64,000 nucleotides of DNA from Podocnemis expansa (Eukaryota > Chordata > Testudines > Podocnemididae): positions 16,696,205-16,760,204 of the forward strand of contig ML682059.1 in NCBI GenBank assembly GCA_007922195.1, written 5' to 3'. The position numbers were made by a program, and so were the translations under genes. The notes under the pieces were generated by a model. It made no database searches, was not told the origin of the DNA, and saw only the letters and a list, made by a program, of their open reading frames with translations. Below are positions 1 to 9,482 of the stretch, one piece after another (position 1 is the stretch's first letter; each line of letters opens with the position of its first letter).

Positions 1-154
1 CTTGAAGTCATAGAATGAAACAGTTCCCAGTTGCTGTTGACAGTCGGACAGCAGCTGAACGGACTGTTACTGGTTAGTGGGGAATCAGTTCAGAGTTGGT
101 AAATCCATCACAGGAGCTGCTGTGATCCAAGTGTGCAGGGTCATTAATTGACCT

Positions 155-409
155 TTGCTAAAAAGGGTAGTGACACCTGGCAATGTGCAGGACATAGTGG
201 ATGTTTTTGCCACAATGGGGCTCCCTAACAGCAGTTGGGTGATAGGTTGCAAACACACCCCTATCTTAGCACCCAATCACCTTGATAAAGAATACATAAA
301 TTGCCAGGGATATTTTTCAATGATGTTGCAGGTGCTGGTGGATCACAGGAAGCATTTTACTGACATTGACATGGAAAGTGCATGGTATGCAACAAGGTTT
401 AAAGTGTAA
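155..409 (+). pseudogene. PIF/Harbinger transposase fragment (DDE domain, N-terminal part), decayed
   Basis: An 84-codon open stretch resembles the catalytic core of PIF/Harbinger (HARBI1-like) transposases. The recognisable run is HTPILAP, then GYFSMMLQVLVDHRKHFTDID near the C-terminus; family members have a GTHIPI-P block followed by a 'GY-S---Q-V-DH---FTDI' block. The first catalytic acidic position, normally in a 'DGTH' context, reads 'GCKHTP' here, so the copy is catalytically dead. The following bases (to about 410) still match the family in shifted frame before similarity stops abruptly at a GC-rich insertion. The C-terminal half resumes near 1243. No promoter or upstream N-terminal domain was recognised. 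Assignment is from memory of the family, not a search. Confidence 0.72.
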
Positions 410-410
410 T

Positions 411-1242
411 TTGGCGGGCCCTGAAACCCTCCTAACTGGGCAGGCCCCCTTCCTGATGGGAGCCCCCCCACATGGGTGGCCCCCACACACATCCAAGCCC
501 CCCTCCTGCACCTCAGCTCCTGGTCCCCAAATGCCAGCCTCCCACCCCAGCTACTGCCCCCACCCCAGCTGCTCCCCACAAAATACCTACCCCATCAGAC
601 CCCTTTCCCTATGTCATTTTCAGCCCCAATCCCCACTCCCTAAACTCCTGTCCCCATTCCAGCCCTCCTAATCTCCAGCCCCCAAGCTTCCTGTCTTCAT
701 GCCACCCCCTTCAGCTCCCCAAGCACTCCCCAGCCCACCATCCTAACCCCTTCCCCCCTCCCCACACACGTTGCCTGCCCTTACGCTTTTTGTGCCAGCT
801 GTCCAACCCCTCCAACCCTCGTTAACTAGCTGAAGAGCTGGATGGGGGGCAGGCAGCCAATAGGTGCTGGCCAGCCAGTGAGCCAACAAGCAGGAGCCCA
901 GGCCTGAGGCTGGGGCTGGGCCTCACACACGGCCAGGCCCCATCTGGAAGGGGTGGAGCCTCCACAGGCTCTGGGGAAGGGATGAAGGTGTTGCTGGGCT
1001 GGCCCCAGCCCACAGCCCCTCCCTTGCTCCAGCCTAGGGGGGGATATGCTGGAACACTGGGTTCTGGTGTGCACTTCTATTTTCAGGGGGCCCTGGAGCA
1101 CAGCATTCTAGTGCATCTCCCTATGAAGGGGGCAGAACACAGCATTCCAGGGCATTCCTTTATTTTTATGGGGTCTGGCATGCAGGCTTACTAAAAATAG
1201 GGAGCCTCCTGTTCCAGGGTGTTCCCCTTGCTTTAACCTCTA
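411..1242 (-). repeat. GC-rich repeat insertion splitting the Harbinger remnant
   Basis: A GC- and CCC-rich block separates two parts of the transposase remnant. Its right part (about 1065-1242) has repeated 'cagcattc(c/t)ag' and 'ctattttt' motifs and is similar, in reverse complement, to 7240-7370 inside the hAT element at 7095-8240 (shared motif ggttaaag.aaggggaa). It therefore probably derives from the same element family in the opposite orientation. I could not identify its terminal repeats or a target duplication. The open frames here on both strands are low-complexity proline/serine translations, not genes. Confidence 0.5.
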
Positions 1243-1651
1243 GTATGCAAACCTTTGGGAACAAAAGTCAGTTCAGAGAACTGTAATCAAGGACTTCCAT
1301 TCTGGATCACAAAATAACCACTGATAATACTGAAAGGAGGAGGTGCAGCCTACCTCTTGTTCCTGTAGATCATGAAGTCTACACCAGGCACCTGGATGGC
1401 ACTAAGAAATGGTTCAGCAATATGGTGGGAAAGTGCAGAATGGTTGTGGAAAGTGTCTGGGAAATGTAAAGGGCCACTGGTACTGTTTGCGTAATAGATT
1501 AGGCCTTAGTGAAAGCAGTATCTCCATTATTATCATTGCATGCTGTGCACTCCATAATGTCTACGATGTACAGGGGAAAAATGTTTCCCCAGGGATGGGA
1601 GTGGATAGGCTAGTAGCTAATTTTGAGCAGCCAGACAGGAGGGCTATATAA
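1243..1651 (+). pseudogene. PIF/Harbinger transposase fragment (C-terminal part), decayed
   Basis: The C-terminal half of the same transposase type as 155-409. The open part (1409-1651) contains GNVKGHWYCLRNRLGLSES followed by IIIACCALHNVYDVQGK, matching the family's 'F-RLKGRWRCL' and 'AACCVLHNIC' blocks. Upstream (about 1370-1410) the 'MK-TPGTW-M' and 'TKKWFSN-MVGKCRMVVES' similarity is spread over different frames, so at least one frameshift and one stop are present. Together with 155-409 it represents one element opened by the 411-1242 insertion. Confidence 0.72.
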
Positions 1652-1784
1652 AAACCCAGAGAGAAGCTCTGCATCTGCAAGAGGTTTTGGAAAACCCATT
1701 TCAGTAATGAGCCACAAGAATGTGTGCCACTTATTTGCATTGTACACTCCCAGGGATTTCCCTAACACCCATTCTACACCCCCT

Positions 1785-1787
<3 letters not shown>

Positions 1788-1821
<34 letters not shown>
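1788..1821. repeat. (CA)n microsatellite
   Basis: About 17 uninterrupted CA dinucleotides. Confidence 0.97.
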
Positions 1822-1825
<4 letters not shown>

Positions 1826-1946
1826 CTGATTTTTCTAACACCCTTCTGTATGTCAGCTAGCTAGTAACATAGTGTTATACCAATTCAGTGATTGGTTGGA
1901 AGTGACTGGTCTGGACTGAACTCACTAAGAAGTAAGGAAAGCCAAC

Positions 1947-2010
1947 AAGGAGCCTGGTGACGCTTTAAAGACTAACAAATTTAAGCCATATCAGATTGCT
2001 TTTCAGATGG
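1947..2010 (+). repeat. Fragment of the 'aagactaacaaattt' turtle repeat
   Basis: Contains 'ctttaaagactaacaaattt', the hallmark of the repeat seen complete at 2195-2596 and 26145-26440. Only part of one arm is recognisable. The sequence onward to 2190 shows no other clear similarity. Confidence 0.45.
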
Positions 2011-2194
2011 GAGGAAATGGGATGTTGGTGTTGCTGTCCACTCTCCCTTATAAGCAGTATCTGATTAGCAATCAGCTCTATCTTTTAACAATTATTGGGC
2101 TGGTCAAATAAGGCTTGGTTCTTAGTCAGGCTCTGTACAGAGTCTGTTGTTATTTTAAGTGACCATTACAGCTGATATCACAGATAATCAGGTG

Positions 2195-2596
2195 GTCTAA
2201 GTACCAGTGCTTAGACCTGGAGTGTGGGAAAGTAATCATATTTTGTGGAGACTAGAGACTTTCAATTTCCAAAGGGGTAGCCGTGTTAGTCAAGTACAGC
2301 AAAAAAAACAAGGAGTCGTGTGGCACTTAAAGACTAACAGATTTATTTTTCACATGAGTGTTAGTGGGAGAAAATCCCACTTCGTCAGGTACTTTGAAGC
2401 ATTTGACGAAGTGGGATTTTATTCCACTAACGCTCATGCAAAAAATAAATCTGTTAGTCTTTAAGTGCCACACGACTCCTTGTTTTTTTTGTTGTACTTG
2501 ACTAACACGGCTACCCCCTTGGAAATTGAAAGTCTCTAGTCTCCACAAAATATGATTATTTTCCCACACTCCAGGTCTAAGCACTGGTACTTAGAC
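2195..2596. mobile_element. 402-bp foldback (MITE-like) element, near-perfect palindrome
   Basis: Two arms of about 190 bp (2195-2387 and 2404-2596) are reverse complements with few mismatches and flank a spacer of about 16 bp. The outer ends read gtctaagtac / gtacttagac. Each arm carries the 'gtagccgtgttagtcaagta', 'caaggagtcgtgtggcactt', 'aaagactaacagatttattt' and 'aaatcccacttcgtca' modules of a widespread turtle repeat. The same modules recur singly at 1947, 2994, 26145 and 29655. No transposase is encoded. The two mirror-image open frames of 85 codons are products of the symmetry, not genes. Confidence 0.85.
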
Positions 2597-2603
2597 TCCT
2601 TGT

Positions 2604-2682
2604 GTGTGGGGGGGGTTGTTGTTTTTTTTTGTTTGTTTGTTTGTTTGTTTGTTTTTGTTTTTGTTTTTTTTTTTTTTTTTTG
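2604..2682. repeat. Low-complexity G/T and poly-T tract with (GTTT)n
   Basis: Poly-G, then (GTTT)n, then a long poly-T run directly adjoining the foldback element. Confidence 0.9.
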
Positions 2683-2984
2683 CTAGAGACTTCCAGCCTG
2701 TATCTGCATAAGTTCTCCTACTGAGACATAAAATCACAGAAGTCAAGTCGCACAAAGTGTGAAGGAGACTATATCCACAAGAAAGGTGATTGAGTGAAAT
2801 AGTGAAAAACAACCACCCAAGAACTGGAGGAATGAGCACTATGCTCTTTGTCCTCCATTCCCTGGAAGGTGAACTCTTGTGAAAGTGCCTCTGAATTGTG
2901 GGTCTCCCTCCAGTATTGACAAGGAGCACAACAAGGTAAGTGAGGTATGGAGAAGAGATGCAAGCATGTTAAAAAAAAAATACT

Positions 2985-3070
2985 TGTTTGTTGAACAAAC
3001 AAGGAGTTTAGTAGCACTTTTAAAGACTAACAAATGTATTATCTCACTATGTTTTAGTGACTTTGTTCCA
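2985..3070 (+). repeat. Single-arm copy of the 'aagactaacaaatg' repeat
   Basis: Contains 'caaacaaggagtttagtagc' and 'aaagactaacaaatgtatta', matching one arm of the 2195-2596 element. Upstream sequence 2690-2985 shows nothing recognisable. Confidence 0.6.
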
Positions 3071-3208
3071 GAATGCTAGATTTGTGACTGAGAAACTTAT
3101 ATAAATATTTCCTAGTAGGCCAAGATTTTTAAAATGGTTTGTTTGCCAAGGTCATTATCTCACATGCTCACTACCTTGAGAGGTAATTATCTTGGATATC
3201 TTCTGTGC

Positions 3209-3229
3209 TTTTTTTTTTTTTTTTTTTTT
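3209..3229. repeat. Poly-T tract
   Basis: Uninterrupted run of about 21 T. Confidence 0.9.
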
Positions 3230-3254
3230 ATGTTTTAATTAATTTTTAGGTAAA

Positions 3255-4025
3255 AGCATTAGAATGGCCACACTGGATCTGACCAATTGCTATCTAGCTC
3301 AGTAACCTGTTCTCTGACTGACCAATGCCAGGTGCTTCAGAGGGGATGAACTGAACAGACAGTCATGGAACTATCCATCTATTGACATCTAGTCCCACCT
3401 TCTCTCAAAAGGAAACGAGGAACATTTCAGAGCATGGTGCTGCCTCCATCCCTGCTCGTCCCAGTGCTATGGGAAGAAATACTTCCTTTTGTTTGTTTTA
3501 AACCTACTGCCTATTAATTTCATTAGGGAACACCTAATTCTTGAGTTATGAGAAATATTAAATAACATTTCCTTAATATAATAATTCAGTCAGAGGTTAG
3601 AGATTTATTATAGGAGTGAGTGGGTGAGGTTTTGTGTCCTGCATTATGCAGGAGACCAGGCCATCTTAATGGTCCTTTCTGAACTTAGAGTCTATGAGTC
3701 TCTCTCTTTCTTGAGTGGAAATAGCTAAGTTAGACTCCCATTATTTTATATGTATCATTGGGCTTCTGTTTTCAAATAAGCATTACTTTGTCTTTATCAA
3801 CACTGAATTTCAGCTGCCATTTGGCTGTCCAGTCATCAGTTTTGCAAGATCCCTTTGTAAAACTCTTCACAGTCTGGTTTGGGTTCAATAATAATCCAAT
3901 TTATTCTTGAGTAATTTTGTACCATCTGCAAAACTTGCCACCTCAGTGTTTATCCCTTTTACCTGGTCATTTATAAATATGTTGAATGGTATTGGTCCTA
4001 GACCAGTAGCCAACTCTGTGTAATA
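3255..4025 (-). mobile_element. CR1 LINE, 3' part in antisense, internally deleted
   Basis: On the minus strand a reverse-transcriptase block reads TGLGPIPFNIFINDQVKGI then ASFADGTKLLK. This matches the CR1 'GSVLGP-LFNIFINDL' and catalytic FADD motifs, with the second aspartate replaced by glycine, so the copy is inactive. At lower coordinates the plus strand has 'gaagaaatacttccttttg' and 'ttaaacctactgcctattaa', typical of the antisense 3' region of turtle CR1, ending near 3255 ('agaatggccacactggatct'). A segment of the usual consensus seems missing around 3590-3700. Stops and frameshifts are common. Confidence 0.82.
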
Positions 4026-4051
4026 ATCTAAAAAAAAATGATTATTCATGA

Positions 4052-4923
4052 CTAGGGTTACCAGATACCAAAGCATGGAAAAGAGGACAGGGAAGTACAA
4101 AAAGGAGGGCATTGGAGGAAATGGAGAAAATATAGTATTAATATAACTGTCATTACCTTATCATGTGATGGAAAATGGGTAAAGATCATTGAATGCAGTG
4201 TTAAAACTATACAATGTAATTTTTTTAAAATTATTTTAGAATAAACACTATGAAAATGTTTTCTTTTCCTGAAAATTAGGTTTTTTTTTCAGTAAATGAA
4301 AGCTTTTCATGACTCTTCCATTAATGTTCATGAGACTGAAAAAAGTTAAAAAACTAAATTTGCAAATATAAACTTGAAAAACACCTAAAAAAGCAAACTC
4401 ACTTCTCATTTTTCATTTTCCACAGCACCCTATTTTACTATTTAAAAAAAAATTGTTCTAAATTGTTTCTATTCAGTTCAAATATGCCCCTTTATTTCTT
4501 CTACTTAATTGGTCCCTGTTAGTAATTTTATTTGCAACATACTTTATTTTCCTTCTTTTTATTAGTGTTGCTATATTTTTCCTCCCAATTTAGCCCTTTC
4601 ATAGGGAGCAACAGGCCAGAAATTAAAACATCTAACACGGGGCTCATACACACAACCCTGAGCTTAAGCAGCACCAGCACTACCAACTGAGCTAGCTGGA
4701 CTCCTGTTAAAAGAGCCAGCCGCTGAAGGAAGGTTCTTCTGCTGGGCTCAGGAACTTGGCTGTCATAGTTTTTTTTTATTTTATTTCTTTTCTTTTTAAC
4801 ATACTAGTCATCATAAGTAAAAAGCCAACAAAATCACCTATTTTTAAAATGCCTGCCAGATGGAGGACATGAAGGTAAAAAGAAGGACATGTCCTCCCCT
4901 TGCCAGATATGTGGTAACCCTAG
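4052..4923. mobile_element. Non-autonomous DNA transposon with CTAGGGTTACCA terminal inverted repeats
   Basis: The left end ctagggttaccagat and right end atatgtggtaaccctag are inverted repeats. The flanking bases on both sides are tcatga (4046-4051, 4924-4929). Since tcatga is itself palindromic, it may be a 6-bp target duplication or a continuation of the inverted repeat. Subterminal 'aaagaggacagggaa' and 'gaaggacatgtcct' are loosely mirrored. The interior is AT-rich and encodes no transposase; it contains a tRNA-like segment (4630-4702). Confidence 0.72.
4630..4702 (-). pseudogene. tRNA-Lys(CUU)-like pseudogene or tRNA-derived SINE head
   Basis: On the minus strand a 73-base segment begins GTCCAGCTAGCTCAGTTGG, containing a perfect A box (TAGCTCAGTTGG). 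CTT lies in the anticodon position, and a B-box-like GGTTGTGTGTATGAGCCCC follows. The arrangement parallels vertebrate tRNA-Lys(CUU). The acceptor stem pairs poorly and the T loop lacks the standard TTCGA, so it is not a working tRNA. It lies inside the TIR transposon at 4052-4923. Confidence 0.6.
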
Positions 4924-5480
4924 TCATGAACCACTGTTCAGTTTTAACTATGGTGCCATGTAGCCCCTCTTCACCACCACAGTCTCACACCCCATTGGCC
5001 TTTACACCCGCCACCAAAAATTCCAACACCCCCCCATAATTTCAATTCCTGGGGAGAGCCCTGTACACTCCCATCCCATCTCATCCATTGTATCAATTTC
5101 CCTGCAAGTCCCCATGACCCCGAATCCCCATGTTTGCAATAAATCAAGAGAGTTCATTTCTTAAAATGTTAGCTTTTTATTGCACAAATGTAAAAAATCT
5201 GAAAGAACAGGAAAATAATTGAACCTTTGACAGTTTAATAAAATCTGGAGGGGAGAGACCAAGTCATCTTGTTTGTGAAAGCACAAAAATCTTGCCCTTC
5301 AAAGATCTTCAAATGGCCACCTTTTATTTTCTGAACCCTCCCCCAGTGTTGAGTGGAACAGATACTGCACCTTTACCCCACTCCAGGAACATTTGGAGAA
5401 GGGGGACTGGGAACAGGGCAATGTCTGCTGGTTGTTCTGCAGGGCTGCAGAGGGAGTTTAACTTGATGACTTAACATCTC

Positions 5481-5762
5481 TCAGTAGCCCTTCAAAATCC
5501 ACAGTATCTCATCCTGCATGGGACGCTCGTGCTTCTGGGATGGTCTCCTGCCCTCATCTTCATGCCCAGTTTTCAAAAACAAAATCCTCCAGGCTCTAAG
5601 TAATGTATCTGCTGTTCTAGATGCATTCATTATCTCATTGAACATGTCATTACACATTCTCTTTTTCCACCTTCTAATCTGCAAAAGTCTCTCTGCCTGA
5701 ATGGTGGATGAGTTGAAGGCCAAGCTTTCCAATGTAAGGCTGGCAAAGAGCAAGTCAGCCAT
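5481..5762 (-). pseudogene. Harbinger second-ORF fragment (Myb/SANT-like DNA-binding protein, C-terminal part)
   Basis: A 93-codon minus-strand frame contains LLQIRRWKKRMCNDMFNEIM followed by a tryptophan-containing helix (TADTLLRAWRILF). It resembles the C-terminal coiled region of turtle Harbinger-associated Myb/SANT-like proteins, which have a basic 'RRRK-RTR-DM--EIM' block. That protein normally carries an N-terminal SANT domain, not recognisable here, so the copy is 5'-truncated or decayed. Orientation is opposite to the transposase pieces at 155-1651; both may be remnants of one element, but the intervening insertions prevent proof. Bases 5140-5480, downstream on its strand, carry no other recognised feature. 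Confidence 0.6.
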
Positions 5763-5799
5763 TGTCAGTACATACAGTGGGCCTGGTGCAAGTTTTGTA

Positions 5800-7086
5800 T
5801 TTAAAAATTACTCTTTTTGTTACACTGAAGTGCAAGCCAAAATCCCTAGCTTATCAATGATCAAGTTTTCTGTTTGAAGTTCTCTGAAGTTCAACAATAC
5901 TTATATTAAGTTTCATAAGTAAGAAAGTGGGGGAAAAAAGAGGATGCTTTCTATCAAAATAACTTTTTAGCTCAGGTAAAGGTGTGTTGAGCTGAGATCC
6001 AATGAATCATAACTTTCATCCTTTTACCAATTGCTTTTAAAAATCCTGTGTGCCTCACATTGATTCTTATTGAGCTGTCCTCTTATTTTATAGATACTGT
6101 AATAGAAGAGCTCTTTGTACAAAAGTGGGACTAGAACTGAGGTCTTGCACATAGTAGAACCAACTGTCATTCACTTAAACCCTCTGTCTCTTAAAAGGCA
6201 GCTTAGATTAATGATTTCTCATAGGAAAATAACACATCATACAGTTCACCTGTACACGCTGAGCTAACGTGTGTCTATTTATTTCATTGAGACCAGCGTC
6301 TAACCTGTCATGTTACACTCTACAGTGACAAGGAATATGGCAGTTTGATTATAGTACTGTACATTTTGGAGGAGTATGTGTCTTAATATAGAGGAATAAA
6401 GTCCATAAGTGAAAATAGTCAGTATGGTATTTTGTGGAAGTTTGAGAAATGCAGCCAATACAATTAGTTGACATTCCAGCCTTTTGAGAGTGTATGGGTT
6501 TCTCTTGACCAAGCATAACTATCTTATAAACAAAGATTTTTTTTTTTGTATTTCTGGCTTGAGGGTATATAGTTATAAAATTAAAGTGCTGAGATTCTAA
6601 CACCATTTTATAGCATTTACTTCCATTTTTATAATCCGTTTCTCCTGTCCATTTTTGTCTTTGCTTCTGTGTACCTCCAGCTTCTTTCTTTCTGTGATGG
6701 CATCTGTAGCACTATACACTGACACAGTAATTGTAAATTGACTCCTTTCCCCCTCCCCATTCCCTGCGAGTGTCTGGAGGAGTTCTAATTCCCTCTTCCA
6801 ACGCCCTTTCAGGCAGGAATGTGCCTTGTAGGGTCTGATAAAAGGCAAGGCTGCGAAGCATCGCTCTTGCCACAGTTTCAGGAAACTGAATTCTCTCCTT
6901 ATTTAATTGATGGGGGAGAAGACCTGGAAGGGAAAACCACAGGAATGCAAGCTCACCTTTGGAGATGAGGAAAGTTAAAGCTGAATAAGAATAAGATTTT
7001 ATTTTTAAAATTTGAAAATCAAAATCAGTGCTGAAGCTTCATCTTCACCTCACCCTCTATGCCTAGGTATTGCTGCACATATGGTA
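5800..7086. other. No recognised feature
   Basis: AT-rich sequence without a convincing coding frame, repeat terminus or RNA. Open frames at 6300-6848 on the minus strand have no family resemblance that I can see. Confidence 0.5.
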
Positions 7087-7094
7087 TGCTAGAC

Positions 7095-8240
7095 TAGTGG
7101 TTCCCAACCAGGGTGCCAGGGCACACTGTTGTGATGCAACAACAGCCAAAGTGTGCTGTGATCATCCGCGAGAGCTGGAGTTAAAGTTCCGTCCCTACTC
7201 AGCCCAACCATGTTGGCTGTGCAGGGCTGGGAAAAGGCAGGGGTTAAAGTAAGGGGAAAGGCACTGGAACACAGTTCCAGGACCCCCTATTTTTAGGCAG
7301 GCAGAGTTCCAGCCCCCCTAAAAATAGAGGAAGGCACTGGAATGCAGAGTTCCAGGGGTCCCGCTAAAAATAGCATGAGCATCCAGAAAGCAGCGTTTTG
7401 GGGGCTCCACCTTAAGCCCAGCCAGCAGATTGCTGCAGGAGGCCAGGAATGTGTGACTTTCCCCCTGCGTGGTGGAGCAGCTTGTGTCAGCGAGCCTGCA
7501 AACAGCCCAGATAAGGGCTTTGGGGGGGAGGGCTGCTGGGGGTTGTGTGGGGCAGGTGTGTGTGTATAGCAGAGGTGGGTCAGAGTGGCTGTGTAGCAGA
7601 GGGTGTGTAGCTGGGGTTGTGGGGTGGCTGTTTGGTTGGGGGGGGTGTAGCTGGGGGTGGGGTGGCTGTGTGTGTGGGGGGTGTAGCTGGGGGCTGGAGG
7701 GCTGGTTCTGGCCCCTGCAGTGATGGGAGGGTCCATCACAGGCAGCAGGGGGCTGGGGGAGGGGGGAACGGGACCCCCTGGGGGGGGAGAGAGCAGCAGT
7801 GGGGTGAGGATTTGCCCTGGGTGGCAGGGAGCCACTGTGGAGAAGAGGGAAGTGGGTGCTGTGCCATGCTCCCCTGCCCTACCTTCCCACTCCCCAGGTT
7901 CCCCCCTGCCCCCCCCCAAGCCACTCTTGTTCTCCCTTCCTTCCTCTCTTGCCATCCTTGAGCTGTTCTCCCACGGCTGCCCTTGACCTCTTTTGCCACC
8001 CCTGCCCTGCTCTGCTCCCCACTGCACACAACTCCTGACCTCCTGTGTTTTGCCACCTCTGCTCTGCTAACCCTAATACGCCACATATCAGCATTTCTGA
8101 AACACTGTGCCATGGTTCATGAATATTCATAAGTAATTTATGTTAAATTGAATATTCATGGGTCTTTTAATGGTGGTGTGCCTTAGAAAATTTGAAGGTA
8201 TCAAGGTGTGCCATGGCAGAGAAAAGGTTGGGAACCACTG
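7095..8240. mobile_element. hAT-like non-autonomous transposon with GC-rich interior
   Basis: The left end tagtggttcccaacc and right end ggttgggaaccactg are inverted repeats. Flanks are tgctagac (7087-7094) and tgctagat (8241-8248), an 8-bp target duplication with one difference, as expected for hAT. The same termini bound the 53260-53639 element. The interior (about 7240-8040) is GC-rich, with repeated 'gttccag...ctaaaaatag' units at 7255-7375 and G-rich 'gtagctgggg' repeats at 7600-7700. The 244-codon minus-strand frame here is low-complexity and not a gene. Confidence 0.85.
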
Positions 8241-8249
8241 TGCTAGATC

Positions 8250-9479
8250 ACCCACTGTTACGGGGTCCTGTATGAATGGAGGAGTAAAGGAGGACATACA
8301 AACTTTAATGCTGAAGTAGCTTGCTTGTTTGTGGAAAAGTAAATACTGAATATCATTTTATATTTTATTCATAACTATAACTTGAAAATGGGCAAACTAT
8401 CTCTTTCTGAAAACTCAGTAAAATGTAGCCACTTCTAAAGATGAAATCTCAAGTCCTAAAGGCTTTTCTCCTAGAACACATTTATTTTAGAGAAGTTACA
8501 AGCCATAGATAACAGAACTTTATAATGGAAAAACTGATACACCCATAGCTACTAAAATAATATAATTTGAAACAATAAAATCCCTTGTATAAAGACACAA
8601 TCCCAAAAGTGTTTTCTCGTTTATATAATGTATTCTGGTGATTTTCTTTATTGAAACATAAGTTTCAATGTTCATGTGCATCGTACAAAGATTTAACTAA
8701 CCCTGTGTTGCTAAATCAGTCTGTTGCAATATGATACTTTCAGAAAAATGCCTGCTAGAAAGTTTAGCCATGGTAGTTCAACAGCAAGCTTCTGGGGACA
8801 TCCAATTTGTATTATGCTTGGCTTAGAGTGAACAACTACTGCTAGGATCAGCAAAAAGAAAGCACAATGACCTCTTCAGCTGGACACTTCAGCAGCTGGC
8901 CAAGAACTTAAACAGAGTTTTGCTTTGCGCTTTCTAAATTGTCTTGAGGATTAAATAGACAACACATAAAAATATGACAGGAAAATGATGGATTATAGGT
9001 CATAAGTCTCATTTCAGCCATACTAATAAAACATCATACTTGTGTATTATGATAATACATTTAATGGACAGAAATTAGCAGATGTTGACTGCATTCTAGG
9101 GCACATGGCATACCAAAAAACACAGAGGAATGTTTAAAAGTTTGCACAGACTTTATCATTGGATGCCTGGAAAACGGACCACAAGTAGGAAAAAAAGAAA
9201 ACATTGAAAAGACAGTTTTGTAGTTTTCTGGATTTAGTTTAATTGCTCCTCTCAGCCAAATCTTCTCATTAAAATGTAACAAAAATGTTAGTTTAAAATG
9301 GCTGATAAAGCTTTTTCTTTCCTTTCCTAAGTAATACTTTATAGATGTCAAAACAAATAGTTATGTCTGACTATTTTTAACACAGACAAAAATAAACAAA
9401 AAATAATCAAGACAAATTTAGGAATAAAACATATCAGTAAAACTTTTTAATTCAGTGCCATTCAGAATTATATAAACTG
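8250..9479. other. No recognised feature (AT-rich)
   Basis: Ordinary AT-rich non-coding sequence; the 96-codon minus-strand frame at 9061-9351 shows no recognisable domain. Confidence 0.5.
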
Positions 9480-9482
9480 TCT

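Noticed and set aside
2207..2584. Mirror-image 85-codon frames on both strands
   Set aside because: Produced by the palindrome of the foldback element.
6597..6848. 83-codon minus-strand frame with charged, protein-like composition
   Set aside because: No recognisable domain and no supporting exon signals that I could trust.
7293..8027. 244-codon minus-strand open frame
   Set aside because: Low-complexity Pro/His/Thr translation of the GC-rich interior of a hAT element, bounded by its target duplication.
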